From contig NZ_CP040840.1 in the NCBI RefSeq assembly GCF_006874765.1, positions 2,040,001 through 2,077,500 on the forward strand: a stretch of DNA of 37,500 nucleotides, given 5' to 3'. The position numbers were made by a program, and so were the translations under genes. The stretch comes from Leptospira weilii (GTDB lineage Bacteria; Spirochaetota; Leptospiria; Leptospirales; Leptospiraceae). The notes beneath the pieces were generated by a model. It saw nothing but the letters and a program-made list of their open reading frames with translations. It had not been told where the DNA came from and did not search any database. Each line of letters begins with the position of its first letter. Position 1 is the stretch's first letter. Below, piece after piece: positions 31,019 to 37,500 of the stretch.

Positions 31019-32025
31019 GTTTTGTCGATACGGAAAACACAAACAGGGTAATCAGAGCAATCAAACAGGCCGTTGACAGTTCCGGTTGGGAATGTGTCGT
31101 CGGACACGTAGGGGCAGGTAAAACATTTCTATACGAACACATGCTGCATTTTTGGAAAAGTTATCCGAACCGTTTTCAAGTAATCGAAATGGGAAGATGT
31201 TACGAATCGTTCGAGATGAACATCAACCAAATCATGAAAACTATGATTTCCGAACTTGCCTCGGACAGAGAAATTCCAGGAAATGCGCACGCAAAACAAT
31301 TGATCCTAAGAAGCATACTTGAGGAGGCATACAAAAAGAAACGCAAGATTGTTCTTCTTTTTGATGAGGCACAGGCACTTTCAGGGAAGCTTTTGCGTGA
31401 TCTTAAAAAGATTCATGAGATTTCTATTCCGGACAGAGAAAACCTTTTCTCGATCGTAATGTTCGGAAAGAATGAAGGTCCTTGGTTAAGATCCTTAACC
31501 AGGACCCAAGAGATTGGTTGGAGAATTCATAAGACGATCTTAGAGCAGCTCAAAGATAACGAGATTCTTTCCTTCGCGGAAAGGGCGTTCAGTATTAAAT
31601 TCGAATCCGGACAGAACGGCCAAAAGGCTCGACAAATTTTTATCCAAAACGTTTTCCCTTCTCCTCTGGGTGTGAAGCATCAAATCCGCAAAATCGAACG
31701 ATCAGTTGCTGGATGGGATCGCGTTATGACGCACGAGCTTGCCAAAACCGTATTTCCTCAAACCATTTCCGATATTTTGAAAAAAATGAAAATTACACAA
31801 CGAGAAGTTGCGAAGCGGATTAGAGATAATACCGGTAAGGAGTTAAGTAAAGCGGCAATTTCAACCTACCTAAGTGGAGATCAACACGAGATCCAAAAGT
31901 CAAGATTAAGTTTAGACGGGCATAAGCTAACAATGGACGCCGCTCTCGATTTAATCAGAGATCATTCCACATCAGCGAGTGAAATACACTCGGCGGAAAA
32001 TCTGATTCGAACCGCTAACGAATAA
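31015..32025 (+). CDS. MuB-like AAA+ ATPase with C-terminal HTH
   Basis: A 336-residue protein with Walker A GHVGAGKT (30-37), Walker B KIVLLFDEAQ (111-120) and sensor region SIVMFGKNEG. It chooses target DNA and activates the transposase. Unusually, the XRE-like helix-turn-helix that Mu B carries at its N-terminus lies here at residues 258-290 (ITQREVAKRI...SKAAISTYLSGD), after the ATPase. It overlaps the transposase by 4 bases, as expected for an A-B pair. Confidence 0.9.
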   Translation: MSFVDTENTNRVIRAIKQAVDSSGWECVVGHVGAGKTFLYEHMLHFWKSYPNRFQVIEMGRCYESFEMNINQIMKTMISELASDREIPGNAHAKQLILRSILEEAYKKKRKIVLLFDEAQALSGKLLRDLKKIHEISIPDRENLFSIVMFGKNEGPWLRSLTRTQEIGWRIHKTILEQLKDNEILSFAERAFSIKFESGQNGQKARQIFIQNVFPSPLGVKHQIRKIERSVAGWDRVMTHELAKTVFPQTISDILKKMKITQREVAKRIRDNTGKELSKAAISTYLSGDQHEIQKSRLSLDGHKLTMDAALDLIRDHSTSASEIHSAENLIRTANE

Positions 32026-32051
32026 CGCAATATTTTAATATTGGAGGAAAA

Positions 32052-32378
32052 ATGAAAATCGCAAACCAGGAAGAACACAATAACGCTTTGCAACGGGTGG
32101 CTGAAGTTAAAAAAAAGATCGCTTCGTTTAAAACGAATTCGGGTGATCTTGAAGCTGAAATCACTCTTTTAGAGGAGGAGAAGAAAGAAACGATCCAGCT
32201 TTTAGAAGACGAAAAAAAAGTAAAGATTCAAGGAATCGATGACAAAATCAAAACCCTTAAAGATCGGTTAAAGATCGCGAAGGAAGAACAAAAGCAAAAC
32301 CTTAAGTCTCTCGAAAGCGAACTAAAAGATCTTCAATCTGCCTTAGGCGAGTTCGCTGTAGAACAAGTCGCGGTATAA
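32052..32378 (+). CDS. Coiled-coil early protein
   Basis: A 108-residue, almost entirely helical, heptad-rich protein (ITLLEEEKKETIQLLEDEKK, LKDRLKIAKEEQKQNLKSLE). GGAGGAAAA precedes the ATG. It lies between the MuB-like gene and Gam and may be a scaffold or an accessory to DNA-end protection. No family is recognised. Confidence 0.65.
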   Translation: MKIANQEEHNNALQRVAEVKKKIASFKTNSGDLEAEITLLEEEKKETIQLLEDEKKVKIQGIDDKIKTLKDRLKIAKEEQKQNLKSLESELKDLQSALGEFAVEQVAV

Positions 32379-32393
32379 AGGAGGGACCGTATA

Positions 32394-32543
32394 GTGATTG
32401 CAAAGAAGAAAAAGGTAGCGAAGAAGAAAGTCGCTCCTAAGAAAAAGAAGATAGTTAAGAAGCCGGTGGCGGTAGAAGCACCGAAGCAGATTAGCGATTC
32501 CAATTCGTCCGGAATGGTCTTGGAAGATCCAAGACCGGTATAA
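32394..32543 (+). CDS. Lysine-rich histone H1-like small protein
   Basis: A 49-residue protein whose first 24 residues are mostly Lys (VIAKKKKVAKKKVAPKKKK), like bacterial histone H1-like tails, followed by a Pro/Val and acidic end (VLEDPRPV). It starts at a GTG (32394) with AAGGAGG about 9 bases upstream. It would bind DNA or RNA nonspecifically and could condense transposing DNA. The function is inferred from composition only. Confidence 0.6.
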   Translation: MIAKKKKVAKKKVAPKKKKIVKKPVAVEAPKQISDSNSSGMVLEDPRPV

Positions 32544-32555
32544 CAGGAGTAAAGC

Positions 32556-33122
32556 ATGGCGAACAAAAAGAAAGAACAGATCGTTATCATCCCTCTTGGA
32601 AATAAGGGGGAGTTAGCGGATGCGGTTCAGTCTTACGGTGTAAAACAACGCGAGAAAGATCGAATCGTTTCCAAATATAACGATCAAATTTCGGAACTTC
32701 AAACAAAGCTCCGCGAGGAAACGAAAGCTCTCGATGAAGATATGTATCTCCTGGGAGTTCGTATTAAACATTTTTGTGATGAGAATAGAACATCTCTATT
32801 CGAATCCGGCAGCAAAACTCAAAAGTTGACAACGGGTTCCGTTTCGTATCGGGATATTCCCGCATCTGTAAAGACCAGGCTCACTTCTACACTTTTGGAA
32901 AAGATACTCACGAATGCAACTCTCTACGAACTTTACAAAAAGTTTATAGAGAAATGTGGAAAGGTTTACCTGAGAGTAAAAATCGAACTGGATAAGGACG
33001 CGATTCTGTCTGATCCGGTTCGTGCCAAGAAAGAATTCGGAATAAAAGTAGAGGCAAAACGGGAACGCTTCTATATCAAGCCGACGGAGCTTGACGCAGA
33101 AGTCGAGGTTGATGCGGCATGA
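32556..33122 (+). CDS. gam: Gam-like host-nuclease inhibitor
   Basis: A 188-residue protein with the Gam (PF07352) pattern: N-terminal helices (GVKQREKDRIVSKYNDQISE), a middle strand region TTGSVSYRDIPASVK, and a C-terminal LRVKIELDKDAILSDPVRAK...GIKV. Mu Gam binds double-strand ends and shields them from RecBCD; it is related to Ku. An AGGAG lies 7 bases before the ATG. Its place after the A and B genes matches Mu. Confidence 0.8.
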   Translation: MANKKKEQIVIIPLGNKGELADAVQSYGVKQREKDRIVSKYNDQISELQTKLREETKALDEDMYLLGVRIKHFCDENRTSLFESGSKTQKLTTGSVSYRDIPASVKTRLTSTLLEKILTNATLYELYKKFIEKCGKVYLRVKIELDKDAILSDPVRAKKEFGIKVEAKRERFYIKPTELDAEVEVDAA

Positions 33123-33268
33123 GCAAGCTTCCGCTTGAAGTTCGTGAGGTTTTGGAAAACATCCAAGACCTTGCGGCGACCGATTCAAATCAAAGCGATA
33201 ATGTAGATCAGATATTTTATCTTGTGGAATGGATCCTGGAAAAATATCCGGCTGGATCAGAACTTTAG
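33119..33268 (+). CDS. Small hypothetical early protein
   Basis: A 49-residue acidic helical protein (MSKLPLEVREVLENIQDLAA...) whose ATG overlaps the Gam stop (ATGA). No family is recognised. Confidence 0.55.
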   Translation: MSKLPLEVREVLENIQDLAATDSNQSDNVDQIFYLVEWILEKYPAGSEL

Positions 33269-33270
33269 TT

Positions 33271-33459
33271 ATGAGCGAAGAAGAATTCACTGATTTAAAA
33301 CGCTCGGAGGATCTTTGGATCAATCACTGTGAAGATTTCCTTCGACGTGGGTTTATTCCAAAACGTTGGAATGAACTTCCGGAGTATATAAAGACAGAGA
33401 GAATGAAAGAATATTACATACAGTTAAAGAGGAGAATTGAAAATGAGCGTTCAAATTAA
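33271..33459 (+). CDS. Small hypothetical early protein
   Basis: A 62-residue charged protein (MSEEEFTDLKRSEDLW...). It follows the previous stop by 2 bases and overlaps the next gene. The ATG at 33271 is chosen over an upstream in-frame start. No family is recognised. Confidence 0.55.
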   Translation: MSEEEFTDLKRSEDLWINHCEDFLRRGFIPKRWNELPEYIKTERMKEYYIQLKRRIENERSN

Positions 33460-33736
33460 AACGATCCAGAGATACGAAGTAGTAACTCAACTCTTGTATG
33501 ATATTCGAAGATCTCTTTTCTTTGATAAGCTAAAAGCCTATGAAAGAAAAGCTTTAGAGGATCGTAAGAAAGCTCTCGAACCTGAGAGAGCTACATTGAA
33601 AAACTCCATCGATTTTATTCAGGCATACGAACTTCTTGATTCGGATTCTGAGACAGCAATTTTGAAACTCGCGGAACTTGGTTGGTTCGTCGAGGAGTGG
33701 GAATTCGAAGAAGATGTTTGGAGGAGGAATATATGA
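33443..33736 (+). CDS. Small hypothetical early protein
   Basis: A 97-residue charged helical protein. The ATG at 33443 has GAGGAG 8 bases upstream, whereas a TTG at 33437 would be too close. It contains Leu/Glu-rich helices (RKALEDRKKALEPERATL). No family is recognised. Confidence 0.55.
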   Translation: MSVQIKTIQRYEVVTQLLYDIRRSLFFDKLKAYERKALEDRKKALEPERATLKNSIDFIQAYELLDSDSETAILKLAELGWFVEEWEFEEDVWRRNI

Positions 33737-33930
33737 GTATCATCCGAAACCCGCAAGATCCTGAAATTTTTGAAGCTATTCATGAACGAGTTGGAATTTA
33801 TGCGTTTATTCCAAGAGTAAGCGAACCAAGCAACGGTCTTATGAGACCTATTGGATTCGAAAGACAAAGTGAAATCATAATCCTATCGGATCTGGATGAT
33901 CTTTCGATCAATAGGAGAAATGAACAATGA
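33733..33930 (+). CDS. Small hypothetical early protein
   Basis: A 65-residue protein (MSIIRNPQDPEIFEAIHERV...), ATG overlapping the previous stop. The ILSDLDDL run near the C-terminus is acidic. No family is recognised. Confidence 0.55.
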   Translation: MSIIRNPQDPEIFEAIHERVGIYAFIPRVSEPSNGLMRPIGFERQSEIIILSDLDDLSINRRNEQ

Positions 33931-34169
33931 GTCATGCAAGTAATATTACATCTGAATTCATTGATGCCTTACGAGACCTGAAGTTTATGAAGATGGGCCT
34001 TTGTCAGGTTTTAAACCACACTGACGAATTTTTAGAATTCGGTCGAAACGAAATCGATTGTTTGAAATCGATATTAGCAACGATGGCAAATCGGATTGAA
34101 AAATTCGAGCAAATTGAGTCACAAGTTTTTAAAAATTCTCTTCATACAACTTCTGGAGATACGCAATGA
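33927..34169 (+). CDS. Small hypothetical early protein
   Basis: An 80-residue helical protein (SEFIDALRDLKFMKMGLCQV...), 4-base overlaps on both sides. Heptad-like spacing suggests a short coiled coil. No family is recognised. Confidence 0.55.
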   Translation: MSHASNITSEFIDALRDLKFMKMGLCQVLNHTDEFLEFGRNEIDCLKSILATMANRIEKFEQIESQVFKNSLHTTSGDTQ

Positions 34170-34432
34170 ATCTTGAAACTTTTGAACTGATAATTAGATA
34201 TGCGGTAATCGTAACTTTATTCAGCTGGTTTTTGTTGGCTGTTGTTTGTCGCGTGATCATCGATTATATAACTTTCTTTTCCTCATGGTTTAAATCTGAT
34301 TCAGAACAGATATCATTACAAAAACATGTAACAGATGCCCTTAGTTACGAAGGGCCGTTTAAAAATAGGGTAATGGCTAAGGCACTGCTTAGAATGGCAA
34401 GGGATATAGATTCCTTAAAGAAATCCAGATGA
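34166..34432 (+). CDS. Small early membrane protein
   Basis: An 88-residue protein with one membrane helix (YAVIVTLFSWFLLAVVCRVII, residues 12-32, probably continuing into a second hydrophobic bend) and a charged C-terminus. It sits in the semi-essential early region. It could be a superinfection-exclusion or kil-like protein; this is a guess from location and topology. Confidence 0.55.
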   Translation: MNLETFELIIRYAVIVTLFSWFLLAVVCRVIIDYITFFSSWFKSDSEQISLQKHVTDALSYEGPFKNRVMAKALLRMARDIDSLKKSR

Positions 34433-34797
34433 AAATAGTAACATCCTATCATTATAAAACCGATAAACTGCTGGCGGACGGGTTCGTTGTTTTTAATATT
34501 TCCCGATTTTCTCCTCGCTGGGTTGCAAAGGGAAAACAGATTCAATTTAAGGTGCTGGCTCCATCTACAGAAATGCTAAACGAAGGATACGATTGGGAAG
34601 AATTCGATTCTAATTTAGAAAAATTGAATGCTACAGAAATAATAGAACAACTCAAAACGCTCTCCAACGGTAATCCAGTCGCGTTATGTTGTTATGAAAA
34701 AGACACCACGCAATGTCATAGATCTCGCGTAGCTCTTTGGTTATCTAAAAACGGGTTCTATGTAGATGAATATAGGGAGCATAAAACAGTAAAATGA
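34429..34797 (+). CDS. DUF488-family protein
   Basis: A 122-residue protein. Residues 84-99 (VALCCYEKDTTQCHRS) are the signature of the DUF488 family, with a conserved pair of Cys and an H-R at the end, and the N-terminal VFNISRFSPRW matches the 'vDvR..P.s' start of the family. The biochemical role of DUF488 is not established; phage copies occur near modification or nucleic-acid genes. It overlaps the ASCH gene by 4 bases. Confidence 0.75.
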   Translation: MKIVTSYHYKTDKLLADGFVVFNISRFSPRWVAKGKQIQFKVLAPSTEMLNEGYDWEEFDSNLEKLNATEIIEQLKTLSNGNPVALCCYEKDTTQCHRSRVALWLSKNGFYVDEYREHKTVK

Positions 34798-35198
34798 AGG
34801 CCTTATCGATCCAACAGCCATGGGCGTGGTTAATAATTCGCCCAGATCTTCCTGATCCAAAAGATCGAGCCATCGCATGGAATAACAAAGAAATTAAGGA
34901 TGTTGAAAATCGTAATTGGAAAACAAATTTTAGAGGGAGATTTTTAATTCATGCCAGTCAAAAATTTGATCACGAAGGATTGGAATATATCCAAAAAAAT
35001 TACAAACTTTGTTTAAGAATGACCGTCAATGACTTTGACTTTGGATGTATCATTGGCGCGTCTATCTTATCTGATTGCGTTGAGCATTCGGATTCAAAAT
35101 TTTTCTTCGGAAAATATGGATATATTCTTAACGATTCGAAACCGTTTTTTCCAATTCCGTATAAAGGAAAATTAGGATTTTTTGAAGTAGACATCTAA
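34794..35198 (+). CDS. ASCH-domain protein
   Basis: A 134-residue protein with the ASCH (PUA-like) signature: KALSIQQPWAWLI at the start, DVENRNWKTNFRGRFLIHAS at 37-55, and a final LGFFEVDI strand. ASCH domains bind RNA or modified nucleosides, and some (YqfB) are amidohydrolases of N4-acetylcytidine. It is coupled to the DUF488 gene, so the two probably act together. Confidence 0.75.
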   Translation: MKALSIQQPWAWLIIRPDLPDPKDRAIAWNNKEIKDVENRNWKTNFRGRFLIHASQKFDHEGLEYIQKNYKLCLRMTVNDFDFGCIIGASILSDCVEHSDSKFFFGKYGYILNDSKPFFPIPYKGKLGFFEVDI

Positions 35199-35243
35199 GT
35201 ATGATGTCCTGAGACTAAAATTTGGAGAACAACAGGAAATCAT

Positions 35244-35666
35244 ATGATCTTACTTGAAGAAATTTTAGATATAACTCTCGAAATAGAGGAACTTCGTAAT
35301 GAGCTTAATCGATTAGATAAAAAGTTCTATTATAATATCAAAAAACATAATGAAAGGCGAATGCTACTGGTTAAATCCCTAGTGCCGTATTCTATTGGTG
35401 ATGATATTTTTTTATTAAATCAAAACCATGAGGGATGGTATAGATTAGAAGAAATTTACAATGTAGATAGTGGAATGAAAAACGGAGAACTTATTATAAC
35501 GATTCAGTTAGGGATCCGAGTGATAGGAAAAAAAAGGTCTCCGATTGGTCGATCTTACGAAGTTCGAACCTATATAAATAAAATTCCAGCTTTGAATCAC
35601 TATAATGATGCAGTAGTTTTAGACGTTAGGAAAAACACGAAACTCTCCGACAGCAATACAGTTTAA
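35244..35666 (+). CDS. Hypothetical early protein
   Basis: A 140-residue protein with an N-terminal coiled coil (LEEILDITLEIEELRNELNR) and a C-terminal beta-rich region (IIITIQLGIRVIGK-like, SYEVRTYINKIP). A GGAGAACAACAGGAAA stretch precedes the ATG. No family is recognised. Confidence 0.55.
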   Translation: MILLEEILDITLEIEELRNELNRLDKKFYYNIKKHNERRMLLVKSLVPYSIGDDIFLLNQNHEGWYRLEEIYNVDSGMKNGELIITIQLGIRVIGKKRSPIGRSYEVRTYINKIPALNHYNDAVVLDVRKNTKLSDSNTV

Positions 35667-35708
35667 GGCGGAAGAAATTAGAGAACGATTTTAAACGGAA
35701 AAAACTAT

Positions 35709-36188
35709 ATGAAGAATACCATTGAAGAAGTAAAAAGAAAGCAACGGTTGAAGCACCTTTTTACTATTGGGCATGAGATTGGGTATTCAAAAGAAACCCT
35801 TAAGGAGATTAGTTCTTCTTTAAATATGGGTGAAAGACTAAGTTTTCTTTCTGAAAGCCAAATCCAAAAGATTATCAATTATCTTAAAAAAGATTATCCG
35901 GAAGTCTTCCGAAGACCGCAGACAAAAGATAATAGGAGACCTATACCTAAGTCTCAGATCTTCTCAATTCCATCGGTAGATCAAAAAGAACTAACAGAAA
36001 TTCTCCTTTCTCAAATAAATAAAATTGCACCGTATAAAATTTCTTTGGAATCTATGGCTCAAAAAACCTTCAAAATCCCTTCCGAAAAACTCTCCTTTCA
36101 TCAATATCAATCTCTCATTGAAGCTCTTAAATCAATGAAATCTCGATTCGAGAAAGAAACGAATCTTAGAAATTCTTCTCAACTTTGA
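35709..36188 (+). CDS. Possible GemA/Gp16-like early protein
   Basis: A 159-residue basic protein. The N-terminal region (LKHLFTIGHEIGYSKETLKE, then LSFLSESQIQKIINYLKK) resembles the DUF1018/GemA pattern of Mu gp16, in which a short helical domain ends with a Q-x-x-x-II-x-x-L segment. The C-terminal half is a separate helical domain of unknown type. It is the last early gene, next to the phage end. The identification is tentative. Confidence 0.45.
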   Translation: MKNTIEEVKRKQRLKHLFTIGHEIGYSKETLKEISSSLNMGERLSFLSESQIQKIINYLKKDYPEVFRRPQTKDNRRPIPKSQIFSIPSVDQKELTEILLSQINKIAPYKISLESMAQKTFKIPSEKLSFHQYQSLIEALKSMKSRFEKETNLRNSSQL

Positions 36189-36204
36189 ATAAAAAAGGTT
36201 CTTA

Positions 36205-36270
36205 AAAGATCATTTTTGGATATTTTTTGATACTTTTCAGTCTCGTTTTAGATGCGTTTATAATGGTTCA
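36205..36270. repeat. Probable right terminus of the prophage (attR, transposase sites)
   Basis: Read on the minus strand from 36270 the sequence begins TGAACCATTATAAACG and contains two AAACG(C/A) copies about 12 bases apart. This is the style of a Mu right end (TGAA start, repeated transposase sites). A second pair of similar 11-mers, TTTTTGGATAT and TTTTTTGATAC, lies inward of this on the plus strand. Another TG/CA end at 36239 is possible. Confidence 0.5.
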
Positions 36271-36504
36271 GTAGTGGGTGGGGACACTGTCGGAGGAAGC
36301 GATGTATTTAGCGTATCTCTTGAGCAAGAAGGGAAGTTTTTTGGAGAGAGCCTTTTTTTGTAACTCGTTCAATTGGTTCCAGTAACATATCGGAATCAAA
36401 AGGGAATCCGAGCCGATCTCGCCTTCGTTCAAAGCGGATAGAATCTTTTTTTGGGAAGAAAGCAAAAGAATGTCCATATCTAAAGCGGTTCTTCGCTTTT
36501 GCAC
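36268..36504 (-). CDS. Interrupted host ORF next to phage end
   Basis: A 78-residue frame (the GTG start at 36504 lacks a ribosome site; an ATG at 36477 is also possible). The TGA stop consists of the three bases proposed to be the first of the phage end. The residues before it (IASSDSVPTHY) give no obvious natural ending. It is best read as the 5' part of a host gene cut by insertion. If so, its 3' part should lie past the left end of the prophage. It is co-oriented with the crotonase gene. Confidence 0.5.
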   Translation of the reverse strand: MQKRRTALDMDILLLSSQKKILSALNEGEIGSDSLLIPICYWNQLNELQKKALSKKLPFLLKRYAKYIASSDSVPTHY

Positions 36505-36726
36505 GAAAGGAACCGATTTGTAAAAAAAAGAAAATTTCTATTTTATTTCATATAAACCAAAAAAAGAAATCTCTCCAGATACAGGAAAACCGATTCTTTT
36601 TCAAAGTGAAGAATGAAAAAAAATTCGAATCAAGATGAACTATCGAATACTAAACATTCATTTTTATGAATAGTTTGGTTGGAGATTCGACTCGATTTCT
36701 ATATTTCATTGAATGTTTTTAAACAT
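36505..36726. other. AT-rich host spacer, no gene seen
   Basis: A 222-base AT-rich segment between the interrupted ORF and the crotonase gene. It contains a small hairpin (ATTCAT-TTTT-ATGAAT, 36656-36671) and a palindrome near the crotonase stop (ATGTTTTTAAACAT). No clear terminator U-tract and no convincing ORF. Confidence 0.5.
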
Positions 36727-37500
36727 CTATTGACCCTGAAAAACTGCTGGCCTTTTTTCCACAAACGAAGCGAGTCCTTCTTCCGCGTCTTTGGTTTCCA
36801 TCAGGGCTAAAAGTTGAGGAAAAAGATCTTTGGCGGCTTTCGATTCACCGTGAATCACCGAATCCAGAGAGGATTTGAGAGTCGCATAAACACCGAGAGG
36901 AGCTTGGGCCGCTATCTTTTCGGCAAGTTGGATTCCTCTTTCGATAAGTTCGTTTTTTTCAACGACTTCTTGCACAAGTCCGATCCGAAGTGCTTCTTCC
37001 GATTCGAAAGTCTCTCCTGTGAGAATGTATTTCATTGCATTTCCCCAACCGCATTGCACGGGCCAACGCATCGTTCCTCCTCCGAACGGAAAAATTCCTC
37101 TTTGAACCTCGACTTGAGCGAATAACGTTCGTTTGGCGGCGATCCGGATTTCGCTCGCGAGCATGAGTTCGATTCCGAGCGTGATACACATCCCGTGTAC
37201 GGCCACAACGACTGGTTTCGTTTTGGTTTTGCCCGTGGTTCCCCAGGGATTGACGCTTTCGGGAGGAAGAGGGAAACGTTTTTGTTTCTTTAAAAATTCC
37301 GCGACATTCTTCAAGTCCAAACCCAACGTGAAATGTTTTCCGTTTGCATAAACAAGTCCGACTCGAATATCCGAATCGGCTTCCAATTGATCGTATGCGC
37401 GACTGAGAGCGTAGAGCATATCAACGTTAAACGCGTTTCTTTCTTCAGGGCGATTGATGATGATATGTAAAACGTGTCCCTTTTTTTCGGAGAGAATGAG
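36727..37500 (-). CDS. Enoyl-CoA hydratase/isomerase (crotonase) family protein, partial
   Basis: A host enzyme frame still open at the window edge. The earliest visible part reads VLHIIINRPEERNAFN, the family N-terminus. The oxyanion region GKHFTLGLDL, GIELMLASEIRIAA (first catalytic Glu) and FAQVEVQRGIFPFGGGTMRW (second Glu) keep both crotonase glutamates. It would hydrate or isomerise acyl-CoA in fatty acid oxidation. The C-terminus is complete. The exact substrate cannot be inferred. Confidence 0.9.
   Translation of the reverse strand, partial: LILSEKKGHVLHIIINRPEERNAFNVDMLYALSRAYDQLEADSDIRVGLVYANGKHFTLGLDLKNVAEFLKKQKRFPLPPESVNPWGTTGKTKTKPVVVAVHGMCITLGIELMLASEIRIAAKRTLFAQVEVQRGIFPFGGGTMRWPVQCGWGNAMKYILTGETFESEEALRIGLVQEVVEKNELIERGIQLAEKIAAQAPLGVYATLKSSLDSVIHGESKAAKDLFPQLLALMETKDAEEGLASFVEKRPAVFQGQ

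Larger units (their letters stand above)
1..36270. mobile_element. Mu-like transposable prophage (left end outside window)
   Basis: A DDE transposase next to a MuB-like ATPase and a Gam homologue, plus a complete set of head, contractile tail and lysis genes, identify a transposable prophage. No tyrosine or serine integrase is visible. Late genes (1-23914) run leftward and early genes (26342-36188) run rightward from a central repressor region. The right limit is inferred from the end of the early operon and from a TGAA-type terminus at 36270. The left limit is not in the window, because the tail fibre genes run off the edge. The right boundary is uncertain by a few tens of bases. Confidence 0.9.

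Noticed and set aside
36656..36671. Hairpin in the host spacer as a terminator for the crotonase gene
   Set aside because: The stem is short and AT-only apart from one pair, and no T-run follows on either strand.
1..37500. CRISPR array, tRNA or rRNA genes
   Set aside because: No regularly spaced repeats and no cloverleaf or rRNA-like sequence noticed on reading; no program was run, so a weak tRNA could have been missed.

Overview
The window is almost entirely a prophage of the transposable (Mu-like) kind. Its right end lies next to ordinary chromosomal genes, and its left end falls outside the window. The likely host is a spirochaete of the genus Leptospira. I base this on protein style (Lys/Ile/Ser-rich, frequent GTG and TTG starts) and on the likeness of several late proteins to Leptospira prophage families as I remember them. 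No database was searched, so the genus is an inference. I see no tRNA, rRNA or CRISPR array.

Layout. Positions 1-23914 form one long leftward (minus-strand) late block. Read in transcription order it runs: a winged-helix regulator; a membrane STAS-like protein; a spanin-like lipoprotein; an M23 endolysin; a holin-like protein; terminase small subunit; a terminase large subunit split into ATPase and nuclease genes; a DUF1073 portal; a MuF-like head protein fused to a metallopeptidase-like domain; a DUF2213 protease/scaffold; a cement protein; the major capsid; head-tail connectors and neck proteins; a contractile sheath and tube; a tail assembly chaperone pair joined by a frameshift; tape measure; a compact baseplate (Dit-like, plug, hub, spike, gp25-like wedge, gpJ-like wedge, a gp48/tail-I-like protein); and tail fibre genes.

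Positions 23915-26341 are the switch region. They hold an exported MORN-repeat cargo gene on the plus strand, two separate XRE repressors on the minus strand, each facing a small plus-strand ORF, and an operator-like inverted repeat inside the early promoter.

Positions 26342-36188 are the rightward early operon. It starts with small DNA-binding proteins, including a Ner/BcepMu-gp16-like one. It continues with a MuA-like DDE transposase, a MuB-like ATPase whose HTH is at the C-terminus, a coiled coil, a lysine-rich histone-H1-like peptide, Gam, a run of tiny overlapping ORFs, a DUF488/ASCH pair and a possible GemA-like protein. The probable phage terminus is a Mu-style TGAA end near 36270. It appears to supply the stop codon of an interrupted host ORF (36268-36504). 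Beyond this, an AT-rich spacer leads to a host crotonase (enoyl-CoA hydratase family) that runs off the right edge.

How it works together. The repressors hold the early operon silent. After induction, transposase, MuB-like ATPase and Gam drive replicative transposition, and the late regulator presumably turns on the leftward block to build a contractile-tailed virion and lyse the cell. The replication module is Mu-like, but the portal, terminase and baseplate are not, so this is a chimeric phage. It is also laid out differently from Mu: the switch is internal, and early and late genes diverge.
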